DNA of 64,000 nucleotides from Rhodovulum strictum (GCF_009649175.1 NZ_WJPO01000006.1:1-64000), one strand, 5' to 3'. Shown: positions 1 through 9,128, counted from the stretch's first letter. The notes: generated from the letters alone by a model not told the origin. Made by a program: numbers and translations.

Positions 1-4
1 CCAT
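1..4 (-). CDS. Possible start of a gene leaving the left edge
   Basis: Only an ATG (complement of positions 2-4) is inside the window. It is preceded on the minus strand by a strong purine-rich ribosome binding site (AGGGAGGT, about 3 nt upstream), so a gene downstream of cobT probably starts here, perhaps in the same operon. Nothing can be said about its product. Confidence 0.35.
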
Positions 5-73
5 GACCACCTCCCTCTCCGAAAGGGAACCACAGCCCCAAACAAAGGGGAAGCCCGTTTATGAGTTCAGAAC

Positions 74-1948
74 CTAGACCGCCCTGCGGATCCCGATCAT
101 CCGCGCCCGCCCGCGCGGATCCTTGTCGAAAAGCGCGGCCAGTTGCTCGGTCATCGCGCCCGCAAGCTGCTCGACATCGGTGATCGTGACCGCGCGCTGG
201 TAATAGCGGGTGACATCATGGCCGATACCGATGGCGATCAGTTCCACGGCCTTGCGCCGCTCGACCATCGCGATCACGTCGCGCAGGTGCTTTTCAAGGT
301 AATTCGCCGCATTCACCGACAGCGTGGAATCGTCCACCGGCGCCCCGTCCGAAATCACCATCAGAATCCTGCGCGCCTCGGGCCGGGCCATCATCCGCCG
401 ATGCGCCCATTCCAGCGCCTCGCCGTCGATATTCTCCTTCAGCAAGCCTTCCTTCATCATCAGCCCAAGGTTCTGGCGCGCCCGCCGCCAGGGCGCATCG
501 GCGGACTTGTAGATGATGTGGCGCAGATCGTTCAGCCGCCCCGGCGCCATCGGCCGTCCCTCGGACAGCCATTTCTCGCGGCTCTGCCCGCCCTTCCAGG
601 CGCGGGTGGTAAAGCCCAGGATCTCGACCTTGACATCGCAGCGTTCCAGCGTGCGCGCCAGAACATCGGCACAGATCGCGGCAATGGAAATCGGCCGCCC
701 GCGCATCGAGCCGGAATTGTCCAGCAGCAGCGTCACCACGGTATCGCGGAACTCGGTGTCCTTCTCGACCTTGAAACTCAGCGGCGTGGTCGGGTTCGCG
801 ACCACACGGGCCAGCCGCCCGGCATCGAGGATCCCTTCCTCGCAATCGAATTCCCAGGAGCGGCTCTGCTGGGCAAGCAAACGGCGTTGCAGCTTGTTCG
901 CCAGCCGTCCCACCGCGCCCTTCAGCGGGTCAAGCTGCTGGTCCAGATAGGCGCGCAGCCGTTCCAGTTCGGCCGGTTCGGCCAGATCCTCGGCCTTCAC
1001 CTCCTCGTCGAACTCGGCCGTGAAGACCTTGTAATCGGGATCGGCCTCGGAATGCGGCGCGGGCGGCGGCGGTTCAAGCGGTGCCTCCCCCTCGGGCAGT
1101 TCGGCTTCCTCGCCCATGTCCATGTCGGCCAGATCGTCCGGGCTGACATGGGCCTGCGCGGCATCCTGCAACGCGTCCTGCGAGCGTTCCGAACTGGCAT
1201 CGGCCTCGTCGCTGTCCTCGCCCTGTTCCTCGCCATACTCCTCGGGCGCGTCCTCGTCGGTCTCGGCGCCCTCGTCCTCGGCCTCGTCCTCCTGCGCATC
1301 CGGGTCGTCGCCCAACTGGTCGCCATAGCCCAGATCGGCGATCACCTGCCGGGCGAAGCGGGCAAAACCCGCCTGATCGGCCAGCACCTCGTCCAGCCGG
1401 TCCAGCGTGCCGCCCGCCTGTTCCTCGATGAAGCCGCGCCACAGCGCCATCGCATTGTCCGCCCCCTTGGGCAGCGGCCGCCCGGTCGCCAGATGGCGCA
1501 GCATGTAGCCGGCGGCAACCGACAGCGGCACCTCGCCCGCCTCGCGCGCCTGGGCATAGCCGCGCTTCGCGGCCTCGGCGGCGATCACCGCGTCGATATT
1601 TCCGGCCGTGCCGGGCATCGCGCGGGCGCCCACCGCCTCGCAGCGGGCGGTCTCCATCGCCTCGTAGAGATCGCGCGCCATCTGGCCCGAGGGCCGATAG
1701 CGCGCATGCAGCCCGGCATCATGGAACCTGTGGCGCAGCGCAAAGCCGTCCGCCGTGCCACGCGCGATCAGCACCTCCTCGCGCGTCATCCGCCGGCTGA
1801 CCTGCGGCAGACGCACCGCATCCGCCATCAGCCCCGGCGGATCGACCGAATAGGATACGCCCAGATCGGGATCATCGGCCAGCACGCGCGTGGCCTCGGC
1901 CAGCGCCTTCTTGAACGGATCGGCGGGGTTGTCAGATGGTTTGGTCAT
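74..1948 (-). CDS. cobT: Cobaltochelatase subunit CobT
   Basis: CobT is one of the two AAA-type/chaperone subunits of the aerobic, ATP-dependent cobaltochelatase (CobNST), which inserts Co2+ into hydrogenobyrinic acid a,c-diamide in the cytoplasm. The 624-residue product has the expected layout: an N-terminal half, a very acidic Asp/Glu-rich stretch near residues 220-260, and a C-terminal von Willebrand A domain with the MIDAS motif DNSGSM near residue 411. The start was set at the ATG giving MTKPSDNP; an in-frame ATG six codons upstream is less likely. It lies 85 bp downstream of cobS in the same direction, so the two form a cobST operon. The large subunit gene cobN is not in the window. Length and motifs fit the family well. 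Confidence 0.95.
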   Translation of the reverse strand: MTKPSDNPADPFKKALAEATRVLADDPDLGVSYSVDPPGLMADAVRLPQVSRRMTREEVLIARGTADGFALRHRFHDAGLHARYRPSGQMARDLYEAMETARCEAVGARAMPGTAGNIDAVIAAEAAKRGYAQAREAGEVPLSVAAGYMLRHLATGRPLPKGADNAMALWRGFIEEQAGGTLDRLDEVLADQAGFARFARQVIADLGYGDQLGDDPDAQEDEAEDEGAETDEDAPEEYGEEQGEDSDEADASSERSQDALQDAAQAHVSPDDLADMDMGEEAELPEGEAPLEPPPPAPHSEADPDYKVFTAEFDEEVKAEDLAEPAELERLRAYLDQQLDPLKGAVGRLANKLQRRLLAQQSRSWEFDCEEGILDAGRLARVVANPTTPLSFKVEKDTEFRDTVVTLLLDNSGSMRGRPISIAAICADVLARTLERCDVKVEILGFTTRAWKGGQSREKWLSEGRPMAPGRLNDLRHIIYKSADAPWRRARQNLGLMMKEGLLKENIDGEALEWAHRRMMARPEARRILMVISDGAPVDDSTLSVNAANYLEKHLRDVIAMVERRKAVELIAIGIGHDVTRYYQRAVTITDVEQLAGAMTEQLAALFDKDPRGRARMIGIRRAV

Positions 1949-1977
1949 CCCGTCCCGGCGCCGCACGCGCCCTCACC

Positions 1978-2029
1978 CTTCTTCTGGCCCCAAATATCCC
2001 CGCCGGAGGCACGCGCCCGACGGGCGCGT
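1978..2029 (-). repeat. 3'-end repeat copy 1 with hairpin
   Basis: Read on the minus strand just after the cobS stop, there is a perfect 8-bp-stem hairpin (2011-2029, ACGCGCCC/GGGCGCGT) followed by the 33-nt element GCCTCCGGCGGGG...GGCCAGAAGAAG (1978-2010). Identical 33-nt copies occur at 32067-32099 and 63541-63573. It sits between cobS and cobT, so it would be inside the operon transcript. Confidence 0.8.
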
Positions 2030-2033
2030 CCCC

Positions 2034-3002
2034 TCAACCTACAGCGATGCTCGCCGCGCTTTCGGGCAGTTCCTCGGCGAACAGCCGCTGATAGAACTCG
2101 GCCACGGTGGCGCGTTCCAGTTCGTCGCATTTGTTCAGGAAGGTCACCCGGAACGCATAGCCCACATTGCGGAAGATCTCGGCATTCTGCGCCCAGGCGA
2201 TCACCGTGCGCGGGCTCATCACCGTGGACAGATCGCCATTCATGAAGGCCGTGCGCGTCAGGTCGGCGACCGTCACCATATGGCCGATGGTCTTGCGGCC
2301 CTTCTCGGTGTTGTAATGCGGGCATTTGCCCAGCACGATCGCGCATTCCGCGTCATGGCTCAGATAGTTCAGCGTCGCGACCAACGACCAGCGGTCCATC
2401 TGGCCCTGGTTGATCTGCTGGGTGCCATGGTAAAGCCCCGTCGTGTCGCCCAGACCCACCGTGTTCGCCGTCGCGAACAGCCGGAAATAGGGATGCGGCG
2501 AGATCACCTCGTTCTGGTCCAGAAGCGTCAGCTTGCCGTCCGCCTCCAGCACGCGCTGGATCACGAACATCACATCCGCGCGGCCCGCATCGTATTCGTC
2601 AAAGACGATGGCACAGGCATTGCGCAGCGCCCAAGGCAGGATGCCTTCCTGGAACTCGGTCACCTGCTTGCCGTCGCGCAGCTTGATCGCGTCCTTGCCG
2701 ATCAGGTCGATCCGGCTGATATGGCTGTCGAGGTTCACCCGCACGCAGGGCCAGTTCAGCCTTGCGGCCACCTGCTCGATATGGGTGGACTTGCCGGTGC
2801 CGTGATAGCCCTGGATCATCACCCGGCGGTTATGGGCAAAGCCTGCCAGGATCGCCAGCGTCGTGTCGGGGTCGAACTTGTAGGTCGGGTCGATATCGGG
2901 CACCCGGTCGGTGCGCTCCTCGAAGCCCCTGACCAGCATGTCGGTGTCGATCCCGAAAACCTCGCGCACCGAGATCTCCTCGGTGGGTTTGACTACGCTC
3001 AT
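2034..3002 (-). CDS. cobS: Cobaltochelatase subunit CobS
   Basis: CobS is the AAA+ ATPase subunit of aerobic cobaltochelatase; it forms a chaperone-like complex with CobT that drives cobalt insertion by CobN. The 322-residue product has a Walker A motif GYHGTGKST near residue 70, a Walker B-like segment IVFDEYD near residue 130, and a following sensor region (LFATANT). The start was placed at the ATG giving MSVVKPTEE; a second ATG six codons upstream would add MDGSSN. It is the first gene of the cobST pair. The upstream region holds an imperfect palindrome (GGTTT-GT-AAACC, 3131-3142) that could be part of the control region, but this is unproven. Confidence 0.95.
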   Translation of the reverse strand: MSVVKPTEEISVREVFGIDTDMLVRGFEERTDRVPDIDPTYKFDPDTTLAILAGFAHNRRVMIQGYHGTGKSTHIEQVAARLNWPCVRVNLDSHISRIDLIGKDAIKLRDGKQVTEFQEGILPWALRNACAIVFDEYDAGRADVMFVIQRVLEADGKLTLLDQNEVISPHPYFRLFATANTVGLGDTTGLYHGTQQINQGQMDRWSLVATLNYLSHDAECAIVLGKCPHYNTEKGRKTIGHMVTVADLTRTAFMNGDLSTVMSPRTVIAWAQNAEIFRNVGYAFRVTFLNKCDELERATVAEFYQRLFAEELPESAASIAVG

Positions 3003-3219
3003 GTTGCTCGATCCGTCCAACTTGCGTTCCTGCGCCTAAGTGTAACATAACGTCCGGGCGTGCAAGGGGAAGGGACCGGTCCGCGCTGTCGGAAACACGG
3101 CGCGTTGCGTCGGAAACGGAGCGCCGCAACGGTTTGTAAACCATTTCCGGGCATCTTTGCGCCGAAGCGAACTGTCCGGGTGACGTAGCGGCGGATGCGG
3201 TTCAGGATCGCGCCGCTTG

Positions 3220-3360
3220 GACCGACGGTTCCGAGGCGCGTATCGCCGGAAGACGAGTTGTCCTTTGACGAGTTCTGTTGGCGATACCCGCATGTGCGCC
3301 CGTGGACGGGACGTGCCTGCGGTCCCCGCCCGCCATCGCGGTGGCGGGCGGGGCGTTTTC
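3220..3360 (+). ncRNA. Candidate small RNA ending in a terminator
   Basis: A perfect 8-bp complementary pair (GTATCGCC near 3240 with GGCGATAC near 3281) encloses a loop with two copies of GACGAGTT, and is followed 36 nt later by an intrinsic-terminator-like hairpin. No open reading frame ends between cobS and this terminator, so it would stop a non-coding transcript. I do not recognise an Rfam family, and no clear promoter was identified. Confidence 0.35.
3324..3360 (+). terminator. Intrinsic terminator
   Basis: Perfect 11-bp G+C stem (CCCCGCCCGCC at 3324-3334, GGCGGGCGGGG at 3343-3353), 8-nt loop, then CGTTTTC. The T tract is on the plus strand, so it would terminate rightward transcription. 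Confidence 0.7.
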
Positions 3361-3736
3361 CCTGGCAAGGACCCGCTGCCCCTTCCATGCGCACCGCAAT
3401 GCCTGCCCTTTGATCGCCGTGCGGCGGCCCGCTGGCCTGCCGCATCGGTCTTGTCAGGCTGCCTTGCGCGACGAATCCCGCGATGCATCGGCCAAAGCGG
3501 CGTCCATCGCGGTGGCCGCGGACAGGATCGGCTTCGGTGGCACCCTCAGCCAGAAACAGCCACCAAAGGTTGTGGATGCGGGGGCGCGCTAGAGAATAGG
3601 TTGAGATCTCTCGATTGCACGCACCCAGGCTCACGGATTTCCGCAGCTTTCCGCCATGCAGCGCGCGTTGCACTTTCCCGCGCCGCCGGTCTCGCCTAGG
3701 GTGCCTGCCGTTGCCTGATGAGCAAGGAGTTGCCGG

Positions 3737-5113
3737 ATGCCCGTTCCCGCCGAAGCCCTGACTGCGCTGGGGAACGTTCTGGGGGGGCGTCTCAGCCGGT
3801 CGGGGCCGGATCTGGACCAGCACGGACGCAGCGAGACGTGGTTTCCCAAGGCACTGCCCGATGCCGTCGCCTATCCCGAGACGGTCGACGAGGTCGCGGC
3901 GATCGCACGAATCTGTGCCGCGCATGGCTGTCCGCTGACCGCCTGGGGCGCGGGCACCTCGCTCGAGGGGCATGCGCTGGCCATCAAGGGAGGGATCTGT
4001 GTCGATTTCACCCGCATGAACCGGGTTCTGAAGATCAACCCCGAGGACATGGACGCGGTGGTTCAACCCGGCGTGACGCGCGAGGCGCTGAATGTCGAGC
4101 TGCGCGCGACGGGGCTGTTCTTTCCGGTCGATCCGGGCGCGAATGCGACGCTGGGGGGCATGGCCTCGACCCGCGCCTCGGGCACGACGGCGGTGCGCTA
4201 TGGCACGATGCGCGACAACGTGCTGGCGCTACAGGTGGTGCTGGCCGATGGGCGGGTGATCCGCACCGGCACGCGGGCGCGCAAATCGTCGGCGGGCTAT
4301 GACCTTACGGGGCTGTTCGTGGGCGCCGAGGGGACATTGGGGCTGATCACTGAACTGACGGTCAGGTTGCAGGGCCAGCCCGAGGCGATCTCGGCCGCGG
4401 TCTGTGCCTTCGACGCGATCGGCCCTGCGGTGGACACGGTGATCCAGACGATCCAGCTGGGCATCCCGATGGCGCGGATCGAATTCGTGGATGAAGCGAC
4501 CGCCGCCGCCGTCAACGCCTATGCTGGTGCCCGCTTTCCGGTGAAGCCGCATCTGATGGTCGAATTCCACGGCTCGGCATCCGGCGTGGCCGAGCAGGCC
4601 GAAGCCTTTGGCGAGATCGTGGCCGACAATGGCGGGGCGGGCTTCGAATGGTCCGCACGCCCCGAGGACCGGACCGCGCTCTGGACGATGCGGCACAATG
4701 CCTATTACGCCTGCCTAGCCTCGCGCCCCGGTGCAACGGCGCTGGTCACCGACCTGTGCGTGCCGATCTCGAAGCTGGCCCAGGCGGTCGAGGAAACCCG
4801 CGCCGACATCGCCCGATCGCATATCCCCGGCCCGATCCTGGGCCATGTGGGGGACGGCAATTTCCACGCGATCCTGCTGGTCGATCCGGACAACCCTGTC
4901 GAACTGGCCGAGGCAAAGCGCCTGGCGCACCGGATGACAGAGCGCGCATTGCGGCTGGGTGGCACGATCTCGGGCGAGCACGGGATCGGCATGGGCAAGC
5001 TCGGCCACATGGCCGCCGAACACGGTCCTGCCTGGGACGTGATGGGCGAGATCAAGCGCGCGCTGGACCCCCTGGGGCTGATGAACCCGGGCAAGATGAT
5101 CCGACAGGAGTAA
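3737..5113 (+). CDS. FAD-linked D-lactate/glycolate dehydrogenase
   Basis: Membrane-associated or soluble flavoenzyme of the GlcD/Dld group that oxidises a D-2-hydroxy acid. The 458-residue product has an N-terminal PCMH-type FAD-binding domain (residues about 30-215) with GAGTSLEGHA and the SSAGYDLTGLFVGAEGTLG block, and a C-terminal FAD-oxidase domain with the GHVGDGNFH and ISGEHGIGMGK motifs that bind metal and substrate in this family. Start: ATG with AAGGAG 7 nt upstream. It stands alone, with no GlcE/GlcF partners, which favours a single-subunit D-lactate dehydrogenase over the three-subunit glycolate oxidase. The exact substrate cannot be read from sequence. Confidence 0.85.
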   Translation: MPVPAEALTALGNVLGGRLSRSGPDLDQHGRSETWFPKALPDAVAYPETVDEVAAIARICAAHGCPLTAWGAGTSLEGHALAIKGGICVDFTRMNRVLKINPEDMDAVVQPGVTREALNVELRATGLFFPVDPGANATLGGMASTRASGTTAVRYGTMRDNVLALQVVLADGRVIRTGTRARKSSAGYDLTGLFVGAEGTLGLITELTVRLQGQPEAISAAVCAFDAIGPAVDTVIQTIQLGIPMARIEFVDEATAAAVNAYAGARFPVKPHLMVEFHGSASGVAEQAEAFGEIVADNGGAGFEWSARPEDRTALWTMRHNAYYACLASRPGATALVTDLCVPISKLAQAVEETRADIARSHIPGPILGHVGDGNFHAILLVDPDNPVELAEAKRLAHRMTERALRLGGTISGEHGIGMGKLGHMAAEHGPAWDVMGEIKRALDPLGLMNPGKMIRQE

Positions 5114-5145
5114 GCCGGGCTGCCGCGCCCTGCCCAGGCCGCCCG

Positions 5146-5856
5146 TCAGACATATTGTCCCGCATCGACCTGCAACACCTGCCCGGTGACAAAGGCCGCG
5201 CGGTCCGACAGCAGGAACAGCACCGCCGCGGCCACATCCTCGACCCCCGGCAAGCGGCCCAGCAGCGTTTCGTCCAGCGCGCGTTGGCGCACCTCCGGGG
5301 CCAGCGCCAGCGTCATCTCGGTCAGCACCATGCCGGGCGCGACCGCATTCACCGTCACCCCCTTGCGCCCGAACTCGCGCGCCGCGGTCTTGGTCAGCGC
5401 CACCAGCCCGCCCTTGGACGCCGCATAATTCGCCTGACCGAACTTGCCCCGCAACCCGTTGATCGACACCAGGTTGACGATCCGGCCATAGCCCGCCCCG
5501 GTCATCCCCGGCGCCACCGCGCGGATCAGGTTGAAGGCGCCGGTCAGGTTCACATCCAACACCTGCCGCCATTCCTCGTCCGTCATCCTGAGGATCGAGC
5601 GGTCCCGCGTGATCCCGGCATTGTTCACCAGCAGATCGACCCGCCCCAGCGCCGCCACCGCATCGCCCACCGCCCCCGCGCAGGTCACATCGACGGCGTG
5701 CATCGCGGTGCCCTCGGGTCCGGTGCCGCCCGCGGCGTCGAACACATGCACCTCGGCCCCGCCCGCCACCAGCCCCTCGGCAATCGCGCGCCCGATGCCG
5801 CGCCCGCCGCCGGTCACGATCGCGCGCCGCCCCTGCCAGCCCCCTGTCGCCTCCAA
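5146..5856 (-). CDS. Short-chain dehydrogenase, probable 3-hydroxyacyl-CoA dehydrogenase
   Basis: FabG-like NAD(P)-dependent short-chain dehydrogenase of 236 residues. It shows the nucleotide-binding TGGGRGIG near residue 16, NNAG near residue 83, and the catalytic Ser-Tyr-Lys set with Tyr in NYAASK. The frame has no good ATG: the best start is a TTG at 5854-5856 with an AGGGAGGG ribosome binding site, just before the TGGGRGIG fold. It is transcribed divergently from two GNAT genes and shares their intergenic operator-like element with the other benzoate promoters. From context it could oxidise 3-hydroxypimeloyl-CoA, the ring-opening product of Oah, to the 3-oxo acid; that role is inference, and a general FabG-like reductase is the alternative. 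Confidence 0.8.
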   Translation of the reverse strand: MEATGGWQGRRAIVTGGGRGIGRAIAEGLVAGGAEVHVFDAAGGTGPEGTAMHAVDVTCAGAVGDAVAALGRVDLLVNNAGITRDRSILRMTDEEWRQVLDVNLTGAFNLIRAVAPGMTGAGYGRIVNLVSINGLRGKFGQANYAASKGGLVALTKTAAREFGRKGVTVNAVAPGMVLTEMTLALAPEVRQRALDETLLGRLPGVEDVAAAVLFLLSDRAAFVTGQVLQVDAGQYV

Positions 5857-5892
5857 AGCCTGCCCTCCCTCCGCTTGACCATCGCTTAATTT

Positions 5893-5922
5893 GGTATTAG
5901 CGTACCGTTTTAATTCATACAA
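5893..5922 (-). promoter_or_regulatory. Promoter with shared operator-like element, site A
   Basis: In an AT-rich 82-bp gap between the SDR and GNAT starts, the minus strand has TTGTAT (5917-5922), a 17-bp spacer and TAATAC (5894-5899), about 30 nt before the TTG start. The spacer region contains the plus-strand string GGTATTAGCGTACC (5893-5906), a GGTA-N6-TACC inverted repeat, followed by GTTTTAATT. The same core recurs at sites B (14645) and C (20279). Confidence 0.6.
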
Positions 5923-5938
5923 GGAAAAGGGGGCCTGC

Positions 5939-6403
5939 ATGTCCGAGAAACCCGTCGCCGTCCGGCCGGTCCAGCCGCCGGATCTCGACGCCGCCATCGC
6001 GCTTGACCGGCAGGTGACCGGGCTCTCGCGCCGCGGCTTCTTCGTCAAGCGCCACGCAAGCCTCGGGGCCGATCCGGGCCGCTTTGCCTGGCTCGTGGCC
6101 GAACGCGACGGCAGCCTTGCGGGGTTCGTCTCGGCCCATCTGCAAGAGGGCGAGTTCGGCGGCACCGCGCGCGCCGCGGTGATCGACGCCATCGCCACCG
6201 ACCCCGCGCAGCGCGGAACCGGCATCGGCCGGGCGCTGATGGACGCGCTTGAGGCCGACCTGCGCGCCCGCGGCGTGACCGAGATCCGCTCGGAAGCCGA
6301 CTGGACCGACCGCGAGATGGTCCGCTTCTTCGCCGCGTCGGGCTTTGCGCTCGCCCCGCAGCTTGTCCTGAATTGCCCCGTCACCGCCGAGGCCCGCCCA
6401 TGA
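5939..6403 (+). CDS. GNAT-family acetyltransferase 1
   Basis: GCN5-related N-acetyltransferase of 154 residues. A clear acetyl-CoA-binding motif A is seen near residues 85-110 (AIATDPAQRGTGIGRALM, with the R-G-x-G-x-G/A pyrophosphate loop), and a typical C-terminal AASGF strand follows. The ATG with AAGGAAAAGGGGG upstream was chosen over an in-frame ATG-like start 16 codons earlier, which would overlap the promoter. Its stop overlaps the next start (ATGA), so it is translationally coupled to a second, related GNAT. Sharing the benzoate control region suggests a role in the pathway or its regulation. The R. palustris bad cluster also carries a GNAT gene (badL), so this may be functionally comparable; substrate unknown. 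Confidence 0.8.
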   Translation: MSEKPVAVRPVQPPDLDAAIALDRQVTGLSRRGFFVKRHASLGADPGRFAWLVAERDGSLAGFVSAHLQEGEFGGTARAAVIDAIATDPAQRGTGIGRALMDALEADLRARGVTEIRSEADWTDREMVRFFAASGFALAPQLVLNCPVTAEARP

Positions 6404-6906
6404 ACACCCATGACACCGATTTCAGCGACCCCTCCGGCGATGGCCCCGAGGCGCTGGGCCGCGATCCGATCCTGGTGCGTTCGATGCGCGAGACCGATCT
6501 GCCCGCCGTCGTCGCCATCGACCGCAAGCTGAACGGCACGGGCCAGCCCCGCAGCCGCTATTACCAGGGCAAGCTGGCCGAGATGCTGGGCGAAAGCGGC
6601 GTGCGCGTTTCGCTGGTGGCTGAAATCGACGGCATGTTCGTGGGCTTCGTGATGGCGCGGGTGGATTATGGCGAATACGGACGCACGGCACCTTCGGCGG
6701 TACTGGACACGATCGGGGTGGACCCCGGCTTTCAGGGGCGTGCCGTGGGCCGCGCGCTGATGCGCCAGCTTCTGGGCAACCTTGGCTCGCTCAATGTCGA
6801 GACGCTGCACACAAGGGTCGACTGGAACGCGCATGGGCTGATGGCGTTCTTCGAGTCCGCAGGCTTCGCCCCCGCGCAGCGCCTGGCCTTCTGCCGGACG
6901 CTCTGA
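6400..6906 (+). CDS. GNAT-family acetyltransferase 2
   Basis: Second GNAT, 168 residues, starting at the ATG that overlaps the stop of the first. It has an N-terminal extension of about 25 residues, then RSMRETDLPAVVAIDR, and motif A near residues 108-130 (IGVDPGFQGRAVGRALM). The two neighbours resemble each other along their length (D-L-x-A-x-x-A-I-D-R opening, EFGG/EYGR-T-A block, FFxxSGFAxAxxL ending), so they look like a tandem duplication that has diverged. Acceptor substrate unknown; an aromatic amine or a protein lysine are both possible. Confidence 0.8.
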   Translation: MNTHDTDFSDPSGDGPEALGRDPILVRSMRETDLPAVVAIDRKLNGTGQPRSRYYQGKLAEMLGESGVRVSLVAEIDGMFVGFVMARVDYGEYGRTAPSAVLDTIGVDPGFQGRAVGRALMRQLLGNLGSLNVETLHTRVDWNAHGLMAFFESAGFAPAQRLAFCRTL

Positions 6907-6938
6907 CAGGATGGGATGGGCGACAGGATGGGATGGGC
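6905..6938 (+). repeat. Tandem 17-bp duplication
   Basis: Two exact adjacent copies of GACAGGATGGGATGGGC, 6905-6921 and 6922-6938. The first begins within the last codons of the second GNAT gene, so the duplication lies in its 3' untranslated region. Confidence 0.85.
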
Positions 6939-6977
6939 GGCGCGCGTGACGCCGCCCAAAGGCCGCCTCAGGCGGCC
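6936..6977. terminator. Hairpins between convergent genes
   Basis: GGCGGCG-7nt-CGCCGCC (6936-6956) and GGCCGCC-TCA-GGCGGCC (6961-6977) lie between the convergent GNAT and bcrD genes, the second reaching into the bcrD stop region. There is no T tract, so this would be a weak or Rho-assisted bidirectional terminator. Confidence 0.4.
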
Positions 6978-7810
6978 ATTTCGTCCAGATGCGCCAGCTT
7001 GCGATGGCGGAAGGCGCCCCAAAGCGCTGCGCCGATCGCACCGGCATGGATCGCGTCGGGATGGCTTTCGGCCCTCAGTGCCATCTTCTCGGCCTGAAGC
7101 GCCTCGTTCAGCGCGGCCACCAGCCCCTCGTCCAGCGCAAGCCCGCCGGTCATCTGCACCACGCCCTCGGTCGCGCCGATGGCCTTGAGCAGTTTCGCAA
7201 GCCGCGTCGCCATCGACACATGGATGCCCTTGAGGATGTTCGCCGCCGATATCCCGCGCGAAACCATGTTGATGACATCCGTCTCGGCCAGCACCGCGCA
7301 GATCGAGGATACCTTTTCCGGCGCATCGGCCGATTGCGACAGCGCGCCGATCTCGTCCTGGGCGATGCCCAGATAACGGGCGATGTTTTCCAGGAACTGG
7401 CCGGAACCGGAGGCGCATTGGCTGGTCATCCGGTAGCCCAGCACCTTGCCGCTGTCGTCGATGCGGATCGCGCGGCCGTTCAGCGCGCCGATATCCAGCA
7501 CCGCGCGGGCCTGATCGTTCAGGAACACCGCACCGCGGCCATGCGTCGTCATCGAGTAGAAATGCCCTGTCGCGCCGCGCAGCGCCTCGGCGTCCCCGGT
7601 CGAGGCGACATAGGCCACATCGGCGCGGCTCAGCCCCTGACGGGCCAGCATCGCGTCGAATGTCTCGTCGGCAAGCTGGAACGGGTCGCGGTTGCGGATG
7701 CGCGCCACATCCTTGTCCAGCCACTCGGCGCGGTCGCCGTCCACGCGGAACAGCACGGCCTTGACGCAGCCCGAACCGATGTCGATGCCGGCAGTAATGA
7801 TGGGGTTCAT
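6968..7810 (-). CDS. bcrD: Benzoyl-CoA reductase subunit D (BcrD/BadG)
   Basis: Smaller ATPase subunit of class I ATP-dependent benzoyl-CoA reductase. With BcrA it binds ATP and a [4Fe-4S] cluster bridged between the two subunits, and passes electrons to the BcrBC active-site pair. The 280-residue length fits the D subunit. It has the ASKHA phosphate loop GIDIGSGCVKAV at the N-terminus, and the two conserved cysteines in SQCASGSGQF (near residue 130) and SSICAVLAETD (near 169). It is the last gene of the had-oah-dch-bcrCBAD run. It ends at the hairpins facing the GNAT genes. Confidence 0.93.
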   Translation of the reverse strand: MNPIITAGIDIGSGCVKAVLFRVDGDRAEWLDKDVARIRNRDPFQLADETFDAMLARQGLSRADVAYVASTGDAEALRGATGHFYSMTTHGRGAVFLNDQARAVLDIGALNGRAIRIDDSGKVLGYRMTSQCASGSGQFLENIARYLGIAQDEIGALSQSADAPEKVSSICAVLAETDVINMVSRGISAANILKGIHVSMATRLAKLLKAIGATEGVVQMTGGLALDEGLVAALNEALQAEKMALRAESHPDAIHAGAIGAALWGAFRHRKLAHLDEMAA

Positions 7811-7822
7811 GTCATTCCTCCC

Positions 7823-9115
7823 TCAGTTCAGCGCGGCACGCGCGGCAAAGGTCGCCCCGCCCAGCGCGCCGGTATAGATCGACTCCGGGTCGATGTTGAT
7901 CTGGACGTCGCCGTAATTCTCGGCGATCAGCTTGCGCAATTCGCGCACGGCGGCCTCGTTCTTGGCGACGCCGCCAGTAAAGGTGAACTGGTCCTTGACC
8001 CCGCCCGCCCGCGACAGGATCGACATCGCGCGCAGGATGATCGCGCGGTGCAGCCCCGCCAGGATGTCCTCGCGCTTTTCGCCCAGCGCCAGCCGGTCGC
8101 GCAGTTCGGCGCCCGCAAAGACAGTGCAGGTCGAGTTGATGCGCACCTGCTTGGTCGAGGCCATGGCCAGCGGCCCCAGTTCGTGCAGGCCCATGTTCAT
8201 CTCGTCCGCGATATAGCCCAGATAGCGGCCGCAACCCGCCGCGCAGCGGTCGTTCATCTGGAAATTCTCGACGATGCCCTGGGCATCGACCTGAATGCCC
8301 TTGGTGTCCTGCCCGCCGATATCCAGCACCGTGCGCGTGCCCGGATACATCATGTGCGCCCCCAGCCCGTGGCACAGGATTTCCGAGCGGATATGCTCCT
8401 TGGGAAAGGGCAGGCGCACGCGGCCATAGCCGGTGCCGACCACATAGGTTTCCTCAAGCGGGATGGCGAGTGCGGCCTGCACCGGCGCGGCGATGGTGGT
8501 GGCGTCCATCGTCCCCGCCTCGAGCGCGCGCAGGAACTTGGCCTCCATCTCGCCGGCGGGGGGGCGGTTTTCGACCTCGATGATCGACTTGTCATAAAGG
8601 TTCAGGACCAGTTCGAAGGGCAGCCCCGCGTCCTTGCTGACCGCCTCGCCGACCTGCATGAAATCGGCGCCCGCCAGATCGCGGAAGAAATCCGACTTGC
8701 GCCGCGCCCCGGGGGCGAACAGCCCGGCCGAGCGGTCGCGCAACCGGCGGAAGGTTTCTTCCAGCACGTCGCGCACAGCGCCCGCGATGCCCTCGAAACG
8801 CGGGCCGCTGATATTGCCGATGCAGGTGGCTTCCAGATCGTCGAACTGTTCGAGGAACTGGATATGGCGGAAGTTGCGTTCCAGATCGGCCAGGATCGCA
8901 TCGACCTGCCCTGCCGCGCCCGGCACATCGGCCAGCGCCCGGCGGAACAGCGTCAGGCGCGTGTCGATCAGCGCCTCCTGTTTCGAGACCTTGGCCGCGG
9001 TGTCGTAGTTCGAGCGCGAATTGGTGATGCCGCGGCCCAGCACCTGAAGGTTCTCGTCCATCACCACCGCCTTGGTGGTGGTCGAGCCCAGATCGATTCC
9101 GATGAAACACTGCAT
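7823..9115 (-). CDS. bcrA: Benzoyl-CoA reductase subunit A (BcrA/BadF)
   Basis: Larger ATPase subunit of class I benzoyl-CoA reductase; couples ATP hydrolysis to electron transfer for dearomatisation of benzoyl-CoA to cyclohexa-1,5-diene-1-carbonyl-CoA. The 430-residue product carries [14 protein letters not shown] at the N-terminus, a [11 protein letters not shown] phosphate-2 motif, the cluster cysteines in [13 protein letters not shown] and [12 protein letters not shown], and an adenosine motif FTGGVAKN. The insert before the second ASKHA half explains why it is 150 residues longer than BcrD. It is 12 bp upstream of bcrD and 13 bp downstream of bcrB. Confidence 0.95.
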   Translation of the reverse strand: MQCFIGIDLGSTTTKAVVMDENLQVLGRGITNSRSNYDTAAKVSKQEALIDTRLTLFRRALADVPGAAGQVDAILADLERNFRHIQFLEQFDDLEATCIGNISGPRFEGIAGAVRDVLEETFRRLRDRSAGLFAPGARRKSDFFRDLAGADFMQVGEAVSKDAGLPFELVLNLYDKSIIEVENRPPAGEMEAKFLRALEAGTMDATTIAAPVQAALAIPLEETYVVGTGYGRVRLPFPKEHIRSEILCHGLGAHMMYPGTRTVLDIGGQDTKGIQVDAQGIVENFQMNDRCAAGCGRYLGYIADEMNMGLHELGPLAMASTKQVRINSTCTVFAGAELRDRLALGEKREDILAGLHRAIILRAMSILSRAGGVKDQFTFTGGVAKNEAAVRELRKLIAENYGDVQINIDPESIYTGALGGATFAARAALN

Positions 9116-9128
9116 GACTGGTCCCCCC

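Larger units (their letters stand above)
3003..3736. other. 734-bp non-coding region
   Basis: I find no convincing gene on either strand; the reading frames here are Arg/Pro-rich shadows. The region holds the cobS upstream sequence, a palindrome at 3131-3142, a possible structured RNA (about 3220-3360) ending in a strong terminator, and the upstream region of the FAD-linked dehydrogenase. Confidence 0.6.

Noticed and set aside
143-2245. Plus-strand frame of 700 codons over cobT
   Set aside because: Antisense of a clear CobT gene; the translation is His/Arg/Gln-rich with no family motif.
3737-5113. GlcD subunit of glycolate oxidase
   Set aside because: No glcE or glcF neighbours; a single-subunit D-lactate-type enzyme is as likely, so no gene symbol was given.
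5888-5925. FNR/Crp-type site in the benzoate control regions
   Set aside because: No TTGAT-N4-ATCAA or TGTGA-N6-TCACA string is present; the shared element is different.
5146-7047. A 633-codon minus frame that includes the SDR
   Set aside because: The N-terminal two thirds overlap the GNAT genes antisense; the SDR proper starts at a TTG at 5856.
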